NCBI GenBank assembly: GCA_900766655.1
Contig: CAAFWE010000330.1
Span: 1 to 6,908 of the forward strand
Direction of reading: 5' to 3'
Origin: an uncultured Alistipes sp.
GTDB taxonomy: Bacteria > Bacteroidota > Bacteroidia > Bacteroidales > Rikenellaceae
DNA length: 6,908 bases
The notes below the pieces were generated by a model that had not been told where the DNA came from, searched no databases, and saw only the letters and a program-made list of their open reading frames with translations. This document shows, in pieces, positions 1 through 6,182 of this stretch (within the stretch, counting starts at the first letter, position 1; every line of letters begins with the position of its first letter). The translations under genes were made by a program, and so were the position numbers.

Positions 1-2160
1 CAAGTCGCGCGAACCCATCAGCGAGAACTGCAGGGTGCGCGGTATAGGTGTTGCAGTGAGGGTGAGCGTATCGACACTCACACGCAGCTGCGTAAGTTTC
101 TCCTTGGCTGCCACGCCAAAGCGTTGCTCCTCGTCGATGATGAGCAGACCGAGGTCGCTGAACTCAACCCCCTTGCCCAACATCTTGTGGGTGCCTATCA
201 AGATATCTATCTTGCCCGAGCGCAACTCATCGAGAATGCGCGATGTATCCTTCGCACTCTTGGTACGGTTGAGATACTCTATCGTTACGGGGAAGTCACG
301 CAATCGGCTCTTGAAGGAGCGATAGTGTTGCAAGGCAAGTATGGTCGTAGGCACCAGCACCGCCACCTGCTTACCATCGGTTGCCGCCTTGAATGCGGCG
401 CGTATGGCCACCTCGGTCTTGCCAAAGCCGACATCACCACATATGAGTCGATCCATAGGTCGTGACGACTCCATATCTCGTTTGACAGCCTCCGAAGCCT
501 TGAGCTGATCGGGTGTATCCTCCCACTCGAACGAGGCCTCCAACGCCTGTTGCAGATAGCTGTCGGGCGAGAAGGCAAAACCCTCGCTCGCCTTGCGCTT
601 GGCGTAGAGAGCAATGAGCTCGCGCGAGATATCCTTGACTGCCTTCTTGGCGGCATTCTTAATCTTCTGCCACGCTCCACTTCCGAGCTTATGTACCTTC
701 GGTGGCTCGTCATCACCACTCTTGTAGCGAGCAATGCGGTGCAACGAGTGGACATTCACAAAGAGCACATCGCCATCGCGGTAGACGAGCTTTATCGCCT
801 CGTGCATCTTGCCGCCCTCCTCAATCTTGACCAAACCACCAAAGCGGCCTACACCGTGGTCGATATGGGTGACATAGTCGCCCACCTGCAACGAGTTCAG
901 CTCGGCTATGGTCATCTGCTCGTCGCGCTTAATCTGGCCATTTATCTTGTATCGACGATATCGCTCGAAGAGACGATGCTCGGCATAGAGCGAAATCTTG
1001 AGATCGTGGTCGGTGAAGCCATTGTGCAGAGTGAGGCGTGCCATCTCGAACTTTGCCCCCTCACGCCCCGAGGCGTAGAGCAACCCTTCGAGACGCTCCG
1101 CTTGGGCCCTATTCTCCGAGAGGAGGAGGGTGCGATAGCCCATCTCGTGTCGTGAGACGAGCTCATCGGCCAGAACATCAAAGTTCTTATTGAAGCTATT
1201 CTGCGGTGCGGTGTGGAAGAGTATCGTCTGCGAGGCTGGTCGCTCGGCCAGAGTGTTACGCAGCAGCACGATATTCGACTCGGCCATCCACTCGAGCAAC
1301 TCCTTGCGCGAGGTGAGCAATGTTGCCATCTCCTCGGGCTCGTCACTATCCTGCATAGCCTTCTTGCGGATGTCATCGACCTTGCCCAAGACAAAGTCGG
1401 CATCTTGCGCCCAGTAGCAGACACCCTCGCCAGCAAACTCCGCAAGCGAGATGCGCCCCACATCGGCTCGATTGATATTCGAGATGATGTCGACCTCGTC
1501 GAGCTTATCGCTCGAGAGCTGACTCGAGAGTTCGAAGCGTCGTATCGAGTCTATCTCATTGTCGAAGAAGTCGAAACGATAGGGTTTACTCTCTGCGTAG
1601 GAGAATACATCGAATATACCTCCTCGCACCGAGTATTGGCCTGGCTCATAGACAAAGTCCACCTTGTCGAAGCCTAAGGCTTGAACCCTCTCCTCCAGCT
1701 CGGCAACCTCGATAATGTCGCCTCGCTTGATGTGGAACGACTCCGAAGCGAAACCCTCCATATCGGCAACACGCTCGGCAAGGGCCTCGGGATAGGTCGC
1801 CACCACAAGATGGCCCTCGCGATGGCTCTTCAGCGCATTGAGGACACCTGTACGCATAACCACGCTCTCGGCCTCCTCGGCACCATAGACCACCGATCGC
1901 TTGTAGGCCGATGGGAAGAACAACACTCGCTCCTCGCCCAAGAGGGCATAGAGGTCGTTCAGAGCATAGGCTGCAGCATCGCGATCCTCGCAGATGATGA
2001 TGTGAACACCACCCTTGCGAGCCACCGTAGCAGCCATATAAAATAAAAAGGCACCGCCGACCATCTCGTTGAGAAGGACGGTGCCGCCTTTTTTGTTCAA
2101 CACTTTGCCGAGCTCCACCACCTGCGGTGAGCCCTCGGCAAACCTCAGTATCTCGTGCAT
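1..2160 (-). CDS. mfd: Transcription-repair coupling factor Mfd (3' part cut off by window edge)
   Basis: Mfd is a DNA translocase that removes RNA polymerase stalled at lesions and recruits UvrA for nucleotide excision repair. The frame is open from the ATG at 2158-2160 to base 1, giving 720 codons of a protein usually about 1,100-1,150 residues long. The N-terminal UvrB-like module includes SVRGGIFDVF near residues 177-186. The RNA-polymerase-interacting region starts around DHGVGRF (434-440). The translocase follows: Walker A GDVGFGKTE at 575-583, Walker B DEEQ at 676-679, and motif III TATPIPRTL from 702. The second RecA lobe and the C-terminal autoinhibitory domain lie outside the window. 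The start is chosen because it is the first ATG after the rng stop, 18 nt away, and the following residues align plausibly with Bacteroidales Mfd N-termini from memory. Probably co-transcribed with rng. No frameshift was found in a codon-by-codon reading. Confidence 0.97.
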   Translation of the reverse strand, partial: MHEILRFAEGSPQVVELGKVLNKKGGTVLLNEMVGGAFLFYMAATVARKGGVHIIICEDRDAAAYALNDLYALLGEERVLFFPSAYKRSVVYGAEEAESVVMRTGVLNALKSHREGHLVVATYPEALAERVADMEGFASESFHIKRGDIIEVAELEERVQALGFDKVDFVYEPGQYSVRGGIFDVFSYAESKPYRFDFFDNEIDSIRRFELSSQLSSDKLDEVDIISNINRADVGRISLAEFAGEGVCYWAQDADFVLGKVDDIRKKAMQDSDEPEEMATLLTSRKELLEWMAESNIVLLRNTLAERPASQTILFHTAPQNSFNKNFDVLADELVSRHEMGYRTLLLSENRAQAERLEGLLYASGREGAKFEMARLTLHNGFTDHDLKISLYAEHRLFERYRRYKINGQIKRDEQMTIAELNSLQVGDYVTHIDHGVGRFGGLVKIEEGGKMHEAIKLVYRDGDVLFVNVHSLHRIARYKSGDDEPPKVHKLGSGAWQKIKNAAKKAVKDISRELIALYAKRKASEGFAFSPDSYLQQALEASFEWEDTPDQLKASEAVKRDMESSRPMDRLICGDVGFGKTEVAIRAAFKAATDGKQVAVLVPTTILALQHYRSFKSRLRDFPVTIEYLNRTKSAKDTSRILDELRSGKIDILIGTHKMLGKGVEFSDLGLLIIDEEQRFGVAAKEKLTQLRVSVDTLTLTATPIPRTLQFSLMGSRDL
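2050..2085. other. Terminator-like inverted repeat inside mfd codons ~26-37
   Basis: GGCACCG (2050-2056) and CGGTGCC (2079-2085) form a perfect 7-bp stem around a 22-nt loop. On the minus strand, the direction of mfd, the stem is followed by TTTTTATTTTA. On the plus strand it is followed by GCC and then six T. It therefore resembles a bidirectional intrinsic terminator, but it lies inside conserved coding sequence and the loop is long. It may be chance from Gly/Thr/Val codons and Phe/Leu/Tyr codons. Confidence 0.35.
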
Positions 2161-2178
2161 AGTTTATGTACGGAATGC

Positions 2179-3786
2179 CTACTTCTTACCCTTCGACTTA
2201 CCCGACTTGTTGGGCTTGTTCGATTTGCTCGCAATGTTCAGAATGTCGTTGCCATCCTTGTCCTCGTAGCGCACATCTATCATACCAACGCCTTGCGACG
2301 ACTCGACCTTGATGCGGCACTTGTAACGCCAAGCCCACTGTCGACGCAGCGACCAGAAACCCTTATTCAAGAAGGCTGCTACGTAAGGGCTCACCACCAA
2401 GCGCACAAACTTGTGTCCACGCTCTACAGCGAGCAACGATATCTGATTCTCGATCTTACGATCGAGGAGTATTGTAGGTTCTACCTTGCCTGTACCTCCG
2501 CAAGTTGGGCAGATATCCTCGGTGTTGCTCACCGCCACAGGGCGAATGCGCTGACGGGTAATCTGCATCAAACCGAACTTCGAGAGGGGAAGTATTGTAT
2601 GCTTTGCCTTATCCGTTGACATAAGTCGCTGCATCTCCTCGTAGAGGAGCTGACGATTCTGCGCCTTATGCATATCAATAAAATCGACAATGACCAGACC
2701 GCCCCAGTCGCGCAGACGAATCTGTCGCGCAATCTCTGCGGCAGCGGCGAGGTTTACCTCCATTGCCGTCTGTTCCTGATTATCCTCGGCCTTGGTGCGA
2801 TTTCCCGAATTGACATCTATGACATGCATAGCCTCGGTCGACTCCATAATGAGGTAGGCACCTCGCTTGAGCGACACATACTTGGCAAAGAGCGACTTAA
2901 TCTGTCGCGAGATGTCGAAGTTGTCGAAAATCGGCACATTGCCGCGATATAACTTTACAATCTGCTCCTTCTCGGCATCGACAGCGCGAATGTAGGAGCG
3001 AATCTCGTTGTACATAGCCTCGTCGTCGACACATATCTGCGAGAACGAGCCATCGAGCGTATCACGAATGATGGTGTTGGCTCGGCTCATCTCGCCCATC
3101 AAGAGTGCCGGGGCTGTACTTTTGCGAATCTGCTGACAGGTCTTGCGCCACTTCTCGATAGCAGCCAAGATATCCTGCTCGACATCGAGATCGGTGGCAT
3201 TGACCGCTGCGGTGCGGATGATGACACCAAAGTTCTTTGGCAAAACGCCCGCTGCTACGCGCTTGAGTCGACGCTTCTCCTCGTTGGAACGAATCTTCTG
3301 CGAAATCATAACCTTCGATGTGAAGGGCAGAAGAACAATGTTGCGTCCCGCGAGCGAGATGTCGGCTGTGAGGCGTGGGCCCTTGGTCGAGATAGCCTCC
3401 TTGGCCACCTGCACCATAACGAGCTGACCTACTTGCAGATAGTTCTGAATACGACCCTCCTTCTCTACTACTGGTGCACCATCGAGCTTCATAGTGTCGA
3501 GGCGCACGCCACGATTGCCTGGCTGATAGCTCTTGACAATCTTGCAGAGCGAAGGGAAGTGTGTTCCCAAATCTTGGTAGTGGATAAAGGCATCGCGCTC
3601 GTGTCCGATATTCACGAACGCCGCATTGAGTCCGGGCATAATCTTATGCACCTTGCCGAGATAGATGTCACCCACCGCAAAGCCCGTATGGGCAATCTCG
3701 CGGCTCAACTCCGCCAAGGTCTTATCCTCGCACAAGGCGATATTGATCTCGGTGGATGTTACGTTAACAATTAATTCTCTATTCAT
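2179..3786 (-). CDS. rng: Rne/Rng family ribonuclease (RNase G type)
   Basis: A 535-residue endoribonuclease of the RNase E/G family, which cuts single-stranded RNA in mRNA turnover and rRNA maturation. An S1 RNA-binding domain begins near residue 38 (GDIYLGKVHKI). The DNase I-like catalytic core carries IDVNSGN with D324 and N326, and VDFIDM with D368; these match the metal-binding D303, N305 and D346 of E. coli RNase E. The Zn-link is C426-PT-C429. The C-terminus is a short Lys/Ser-rich tail rather than the long degradosome scaffold of RNase E, hence the RNase G call. An in-frame ATG at 3870 would add 28 residues encoded by the upstream repeat; MNREL at 3786 is preferred because it begins directly with the family's N-terminal strand. 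No TAnnTTTG box was found just upstream, so transcription may enter through the repeat region. mfd follows after 18 nt. Confidence 0.95.
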   Translation of the reverse strand: MNRELIVNVTSTEINIALCEDKTLAELSREIAHTGFAVGDIYLGKVHKIMPGLNAAFVNIGHERDAFIHYQDLGTHFPSLCKIVKSYQPGNRGVRLDTMKLDGAPVVEKEGRIQNYLQVGQLVMVQVAKEAISTKGPRLTADISLAGRNIVLLPFTSKVMISQKIRSNEEKRRLKRVAAGVLPKNFGVIIRTAAVNATDLDVEQDILAAIEKWRKTCQQIRKSTAPALLMGEMSRANTIIRDTLDGSFSQICVDDEAMYNEIRSYIRAVDAEKEQIVKLYRGNVPIFDNFDISRQIKSLFAKYVSLKRGAYLIMESTEAMHVIDVNSGNRTKAEDNQEQTAMEVNLAAAAEIARQIRLRDWGGLVIVDFIDMHKAQNRQLLYEEMQRLMSTDKAKHTILPLSKFGLMQITRQRIRPVAVSNTEDICPTCGGTGKVEPTILLDRKIENQISLLAVERGHKFVRLVVSPYVAAFLNKGFWSLRRQWAWRYKCRIKVESSQGVGMIDVRYEDKDGNDILNIASKSNKPNKSGKSKGKK

Positions 3787-3814
3787 CGTTAGTGCTTGAT
3801 TATTTTCAGTTGTT

Positions 3815-3957
3815 CTCAAAACCGATTCTCCTAAAATCGGATATGACCGAGAAAATTTCGTGATAAGCAAGGTGGCGAAAGCGCAGCATAGTCTGCCTAT
3901 GTGAGCATTTCGACATCCGAAGTGCAGTGCGAAATTTGCCGATCAGAACGATTTTAA
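3815..3957. repeat. Intergenic palindromic repeat, copy 1 (short form, ~143 bp)
   Basis: This copy begins with a 25-bp segment (3815-3839) that recurs at 3958-3982 with a single mismatch. It ends with a 16-bp segment (3942-3957) that recurs exactly at 4171-4186. Its two halves are imperfectly complementary: AAAATCG near the left end pairs with CGATTTT near the right end, AAATTTCG (3853-3860) pairs with CGAAATTT (3930-3937), and CGAAAGCGC pairs loosely with GAGCATTTCG. The apex is a CATAG/CTATG hairpin (3887-3891 and 3897-3901). The whole unit can fold into one long interrupted hairpin. No plausible protein is encoded. It resembles a dispersed REP/MITE-like intergenic element, but copies elsewhere in the genome cannot be seen from here. 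Confidence 0.8.
3822..3840 (-). promoter_or_regulatory. Hairpin plus short U-tract in the rng leader
   Basis: CCGATT (3822-3827) and AATCGG (3835-3840) form a 6-bp stem with a 7-nt loop. Read in the rng direction, the stem is followed by TTTTGAG, about 35 nt before the rng ATG. It is the terminus of repeat copy 1. It could act as a weak terminator or attenuator, or as an RNA processing site, but the stem is short and function is inferred only. Confidence 0.25.
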
Positions 3958-4186
3958 CTCAAAACCGATTCTCCAAAAATCGTAGATGATGAAATTATTT
4001 TTGTGCGATGCTAGGCGATGAAAGCGCAACCGACGCTGCGGAGCGAGAGCAGAGGGCAAACTATGTTTGCACTATGCCGAGCCGCGAGGAGGAAAAGCCT
4101 GCGTAGCAGGATTAACATAGTCGGCTATGTGAGCATTTCAGCGTCCGACGCACTCGTGCAAAAAGAACTCATCAGAACGATTTTAA
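3958..4186. repeat. Intergenic palindromic repeat, copy 2 (long form, ~229 bp)
   Basis: This copy shares both termini and the segment CTATGTGAGCATTTC with copy 1, but carries a longer middle. Its outer arms pair well: 3988-4008 with 4154-4173, including a TTTTTG/CAAAAA block with flanking G-T wobbles. ACGCTG (4033-4038) can pair with CAGCGT (4139-4144). Three compact hairpins lie inside: GCAAAC-TAT-GTTTGC (4056-4070), CCTGC-GTA-GCAGG (4098-4110) and ACATAG-TCGG-CTATGT (4115-4130). The two copies abut head to tail on the same strand. The element lies between the 3' end of the small ribosomal protein gene and the 5' end of rng. Confidence 0.8.
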
Positions 4187-4191
4187 ATAGG

Positions 4192-4225
4192 TAACGCTAA
4201 GAGGCATTCCGCACCCTTAGCGTTA
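4192..4225 (-). terminator. Possible intrinsic terminator of the HU / mS38-like transcript
   Basis: TAACGCTAAG (4192-4201) and CTTAGCGTTA (4216-4225) form a perfect 10-bp stem with a 14-nt loop, 24 nt beyond the stop codon of the small ribosomal protein gene. In that direction the stem is followed by CCTATTTAAAAT, which is T-rich but not a clean U-tract, so termination efficiency is uncertain. It abuts the end of repeat copy 2. Confidence 0.5.
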
Positions 4226-4249
4226 AAACCTATGGAAGAAGTGATTTGA

Positions 4250-4339
4250 CTACTTCTTCTTGTGACGGTCCTTGCGCAGACGCTTCTTGCGCTTGTGCGT
4301 TGCCATCTTGTGACGCTTGTGCTTCTTTCCGTTTGGCAT
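4250..4339 (-). CDS. AURKAIP1/COX24-type small ribosomal protein (bS22/mS38-like)
   Basis: A 29-residue, extremely basic protein beginning MPNGKKHKRHKMATHKRKKR and ending LRKDRHKKK; the only acidic residue is D24. The pattern KxHKMxxHKxKKRLRKxRxKK is that of the AURKAIP1/COX24 domain: mitochondrial small-subunit protein mS38 and, in mycobacteria, bS22. Very similar 29-30 residue proteins are widespread in Bacteroidota, so it probably sits on the 30S subunit near rRNA. It is too short for many gene finders, yet it has a proper ATG and TAG, lies 24 nt downstream of the HU gene on the same strand, and is followed by a 10-bp terminator-like stem. Most likely co-transcribed with HU from the promoter at 4685-4717. 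The family match is by motif recognition; ribosome association in this organism is inferred. Confidence 0.8.
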   Translation of the reverse strand: MPNGKKHKRHKMATHKRKKRLRKDRHKKK

Positions 4340-4363
4340 AGCTAATATAATTTTATTGGTTTG

Positions 4364-4636
4364 TTACTTAATCTTCGATACAAACGACTTCGCAGGCTTG
4401 AAAGCTGGAATGTTGTGTGCTGGGATAGTGATTGTTGTATTCTTCGAGATGTTACGAGCAACCTTCTCTGCGCGCTCCTTGATGATGAACGAACCGAAAC
4501 CACGGAGGTAAACTGCCTCACCGTTCTCGAGCGAACCCTTAACCTCGTCCATAAAAGCCTCAACGATTGTCTGAATCTGAACCTTCTCTACGCCGGTCTT
4601 CTTCGCAATCTCGTTTACGATATCTGCCTTTGTCAT
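4364..4636 (-). CDS. HU/IHF-family nucleoid DNA-binding protein
   Basis: A 90-residue protein, the usual HU length. HU dimers bend and wrap DNA with little sequence specificity. The N-terminal helices form the dimerisation body (MTKADIVNEIAKKTGV). The signature VYLRGFGSF spans residues 42-50. The beta-arm contains ARNISKNTTITIP (60-72), followed by AHNIPAFKPAKSF (73-85). The arm tip lacks the canonical intercalating proline of RNPxTG (position 63 is Ile), a variant I recall in many Bacteroides-type HUs. The gene has the best promoter in the window, with a leader of roughly 40 nt, and is followed after 24 nt by the mS38/bS22-like gene. A specific paralog symbol cannot be assigned. Confidence 0.95.
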   Translation of the reverse strand: MTKADIVNEIAKKTGVEKVQIQTIVEAFMDEVKGSLENGEAVYLRGFGSFIIKERAEKVARNISKNTTITIPAHNIPAFKPAKSFVSKIK

Positions 4637-4684
4637 AACTTGTGTAGAAATTAAATTGTTTTGTCTCTAAAATTTTTGCGGTTG

Positions 4685-4717
4685 CAAATATACACTTTAT
4701 TTGCCAACCGAGCAAAA
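4685..4717 (-). promoter_or_regulatory. Bacteroidota-type promoter of the HU gene
   Basis: On the minus strand TTTTG (4713-4717) is separated by 20 nt from TATATTTG (4685-4692). This fits the Bacteroidota primary sigma consensus of TTTG at -33 and TAnnTTTG at -7. The HU ATG is at 4636, so the predicted leader is about 40 nt. The surroundings are AT-rich. Confidence 0.8.
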
Positions 4718-4799
4718 TTTTTTCGTTATTTTTTACAAAATTAAGCAATTAGAGCATTTTCGAAGTCCGATTTACGCTGCGTTTTTGCCAAAACAACCT

Positions 4800-5207
4800 C
4801 TAAAATTGATTGAACGCTCGCGCGAATCCCTCGACTGCCTGATCGAGTCCCGACTGCAGCTTTTTGCCAATCATCATACGCATCATCATATTGAGTTCGG
4901 CGTGCAACACAAGGCGGATGCGAGTGTCGCCCTCCGAGACTTGGTGGAGCTGAATCCAGAAGGCGAAATCCATCGGCACATTGCCACCATCGCCCACCAC
5001 CTTAATGTGTTTGTTCTCAACCTTTTCCTCGATGCGAAGGCCTACGGTGAAGCCCTTCACCTTGAACGAGCAGCTATCCTCGGTAGCCTGCCAATCCTCG
5101 ACCTTATCGGCAACTGCTGGGGTGAGCATCGTGAAGTTCGATATCAGCGGAAAAATCTGCGATGCCGAACGAAATATCTGTTGTTGTTTCGAAATATACT
5201 CTTGCAT
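4800..5207 (-). CDS. SRPBCC (START/polyketide-cyclase-like) family protein
   Basis: A 135-residue cytoplasmic protein with no signal peptide or membrane segment. Features of a single-domain helix-grip (SRPBCC) fold are visible: an N-terminal helix with FPLISNF near residues 18-24, alternating beta strands through the middle (CSFKVKGFTVGLRI, residues 45-58), a strand with TRIRLVLHAELNMM (92-105), and a long closing helix GKKLQSGLDQAVEGFARAF. Such proteins bind small hydrophobic ligands; the ligand here is unknown. A GTG at 5216 would add three residues; the ATG at 5207 is preferred because it lies a short leader downstream of a TATATTTG box. It is upstream of HU on the same strand, but HU has its own promoter 163 nt away, so a shared role is not implied. 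The family call is by sequence pattern only. Confidence 0.75.
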   Translation of the reverse strand: MQEYISKQQQIFRSASQIFPLISNFTMLTPAVADKVEDWQATEDSCSFKVKGFTVGLRIEEKVENKHIKVVGDGGNVPMDFAFWIQLHQVSEGDTRIRLVLHAELNMMMRMMIGKKLQSGLDQAVEGFARAFNQF

Positions 5208-5231
5208 AGTTATCACTCATTTTTTCTGCCA

Positions 5232-5239
5232 CAAATATA
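5232..5239 (-). promoter_or_regulatory. -7 box for the SRPBCC gene
   Basis: TATATTTG on the minus strand, 24 nt before the ATG at 5207, matches TAnnTTTG. No TTTG was found at the expected -33 distance, so only the -7 element is supported. Confidence 0.5.
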
Positions 5240-5260
5240 CAACTTTTCAACATTTTTTTA

Positions 5261-5268
5261 TATATTTG
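5261..5268 (+). promoter_or_regulatory. -7 box candidate facing the GDPD pair
   Basis: TATATTTG on the plus strand matches TAnnTTTG, but lies 97 nt before the GDPD ATG and has no clear -33 partner. With the box at 5232-5239 it forms an inverted repeat (ACAAATATA at 5231-5239 and TATATTTGT at 5261-5269, 21-nt spacer). TAAATTTT at 5336-5343 is a weaker alternative closer to the gene. Confidence 0.4.
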
Positions 5269-5365
5269 TAGGGTTAATTGGGAGAAAATACCAACCTTTG
5301 AGACAAATAGTACTGTTTTTGACACCTATTGCAACTAAATTTTAACAAATAATCAAAAAACCACT

Positions 5366-6154
5366 ATGAAAAAGATTTTAGTTTTGTTTATGGCTGCTAT
5401 GATTGGAATCACAGCGTCGGCGCAGTACAAAGCGCCAAAGATTATTGCACACCGTGGCTATCACAAGGCGGAGGGTGCAGCACGCAACTCACTCAATGCG
5501 CTCAAGGCTGCCCAGGAGGCTGCTTGGTGGGGCTCGGAGTGTGACCTTCAGCTCACCAAGGATGGCGAGGTGCTAGTAATACACGGCCCTATGCACACCG
5601 ATGGCAAGCGCAAGATCAACATCAACAGATCGACCAAGGAGCAGGTACAGGCTCTCTTGCTCACAAGTGGCGAGAAGGTGCCTACCCTCGATGAGTATCT
5701 CGAGCAGATGACCAAGTCGAAGAACACCAAGCTCATCATCGAGATTAAGAATCAGCCTACCCCAAAGCTCGAGACCGAGATCGTGGAGAAGACTCTCGCA
5801 GCAGTAGCGAAGTATGGTCTCGAGAACGAGGTTGAGTATATCGCATTCCGTTTCTGGGTATGTCGCGAGTTGGCACGCCTTGCTCCTGAGGGCACAAAGA
5901 TCGCCTACCTCAATGGCGACTACTCGCCACAGTACTGCAAGTCGTTCGGTTGCGCTGGCATCGACTACCGCTACAGCGTACTCAAGAAGCAGAAGAACTG
6001 GATCAAGAATGCTCACAAGTTGGGTATGTATGTGAATGCTTGGACCGTAAACAAGGAGGAGGATATTCGTTGGTGCATCAAGAATGGTGTAGATTTCATC
6101 ACTACCGACGATCCAGTACTCGTTCAGAACATCATCAACGAGATGTGTAAATAG
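5366..6154 (+). CDS. Secreted glycerophosphodiester phosphodiesterase family protein (catalytic residues intact)
   Basis: A 262-residue protein of the GDPD TIM-barrel family, which hydrolyses glycerophosphodiesters to glycerol-3-phosphate plus an alcohol. Residues 1-20 form a Sec signal peptide (MKKILVLFMAAMIGITASAQ) with an A-S-A/Q cleavage site and no lipobox cysteine, so a soluble periplasmic or exported enzyme is expected. The active-site set is complete: H29-R30-G31, E58 and D60 in SECDLQLTKDGE, H73 in VIHG, and E126 and K128 in IIEIKNQ. The C-terminal barrel signature VNAWTVNKEEDIRWC and GVDFITTDDP is present. The usual PEN(T) motif after HRG appears as RNSL. The physiological substrate is not shown; host or bacterial phospholipid head groups are plausible. 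A paralog follows after 28 nt, suggesting an operon. Confidence 0.93.
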   Translation: MKKILVLFMAAMIGITASAQYKAPKIIAHRGYHKAEGAARNSLNALKAAQEAAWWGSECDLQLTKDGEVLVIHGPMHTDGKRKININRSTKEQVQALLLTSGEKVPTLDEYLEQMTKSKNTKLIIEIKNQPTPKLETEIVEKTLAAVAKYGLENEVEYIAFRFWVCRELARLAPEGTKIAYLNGDYSPQYCKSFGCAGIDYRYSVLKKQKNWIKNAHKLGMYVNAWTVNKEEDIRWCIKNGVDFITTDDPVLVQNIINEMCK

Positions 6155-6182
6155 TCCATTAACCGCTAAAAAAGAGAAACCT

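Noticed and set aside
550..1155. Long plus-strand open frames opposite mfd (also 1213-1677 and 1681-2046)
   Set aside because: They are antisense shadows of the well-supported Mfd reading frame, with no domain of their own.
3787..3870. In-frame N-terminal extension of RNase G from an ATG at 3870
   Set aside because: The 28 extra residues are encoded by the terminal part of repeat copy 1 and resemble no family N-terminus; MNREL at 3786 starts the fold directly.
3958..4186. CRISPR array or tRNA-like cluster
   Set aside because: There are only two units of unequal length with no regular short repeat-spacer pattern, and no tRNA cloverleaf or CCA end was seen.
5216..5216. GTG start for the SRPBCC gene
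   Set aside because: It adds only three residues and would leave a very short leader after the -7 box; the ATG at 5207 is the simpler choice.
5104..5325. 73-residue minus-strand reading frame overlapping the SRPBCC start and the divergent promoter region
   Set aside because: It runs through both -7 boxes and out of frame into the SRPBCC gene, with no recognisable domain; it is a shadow.
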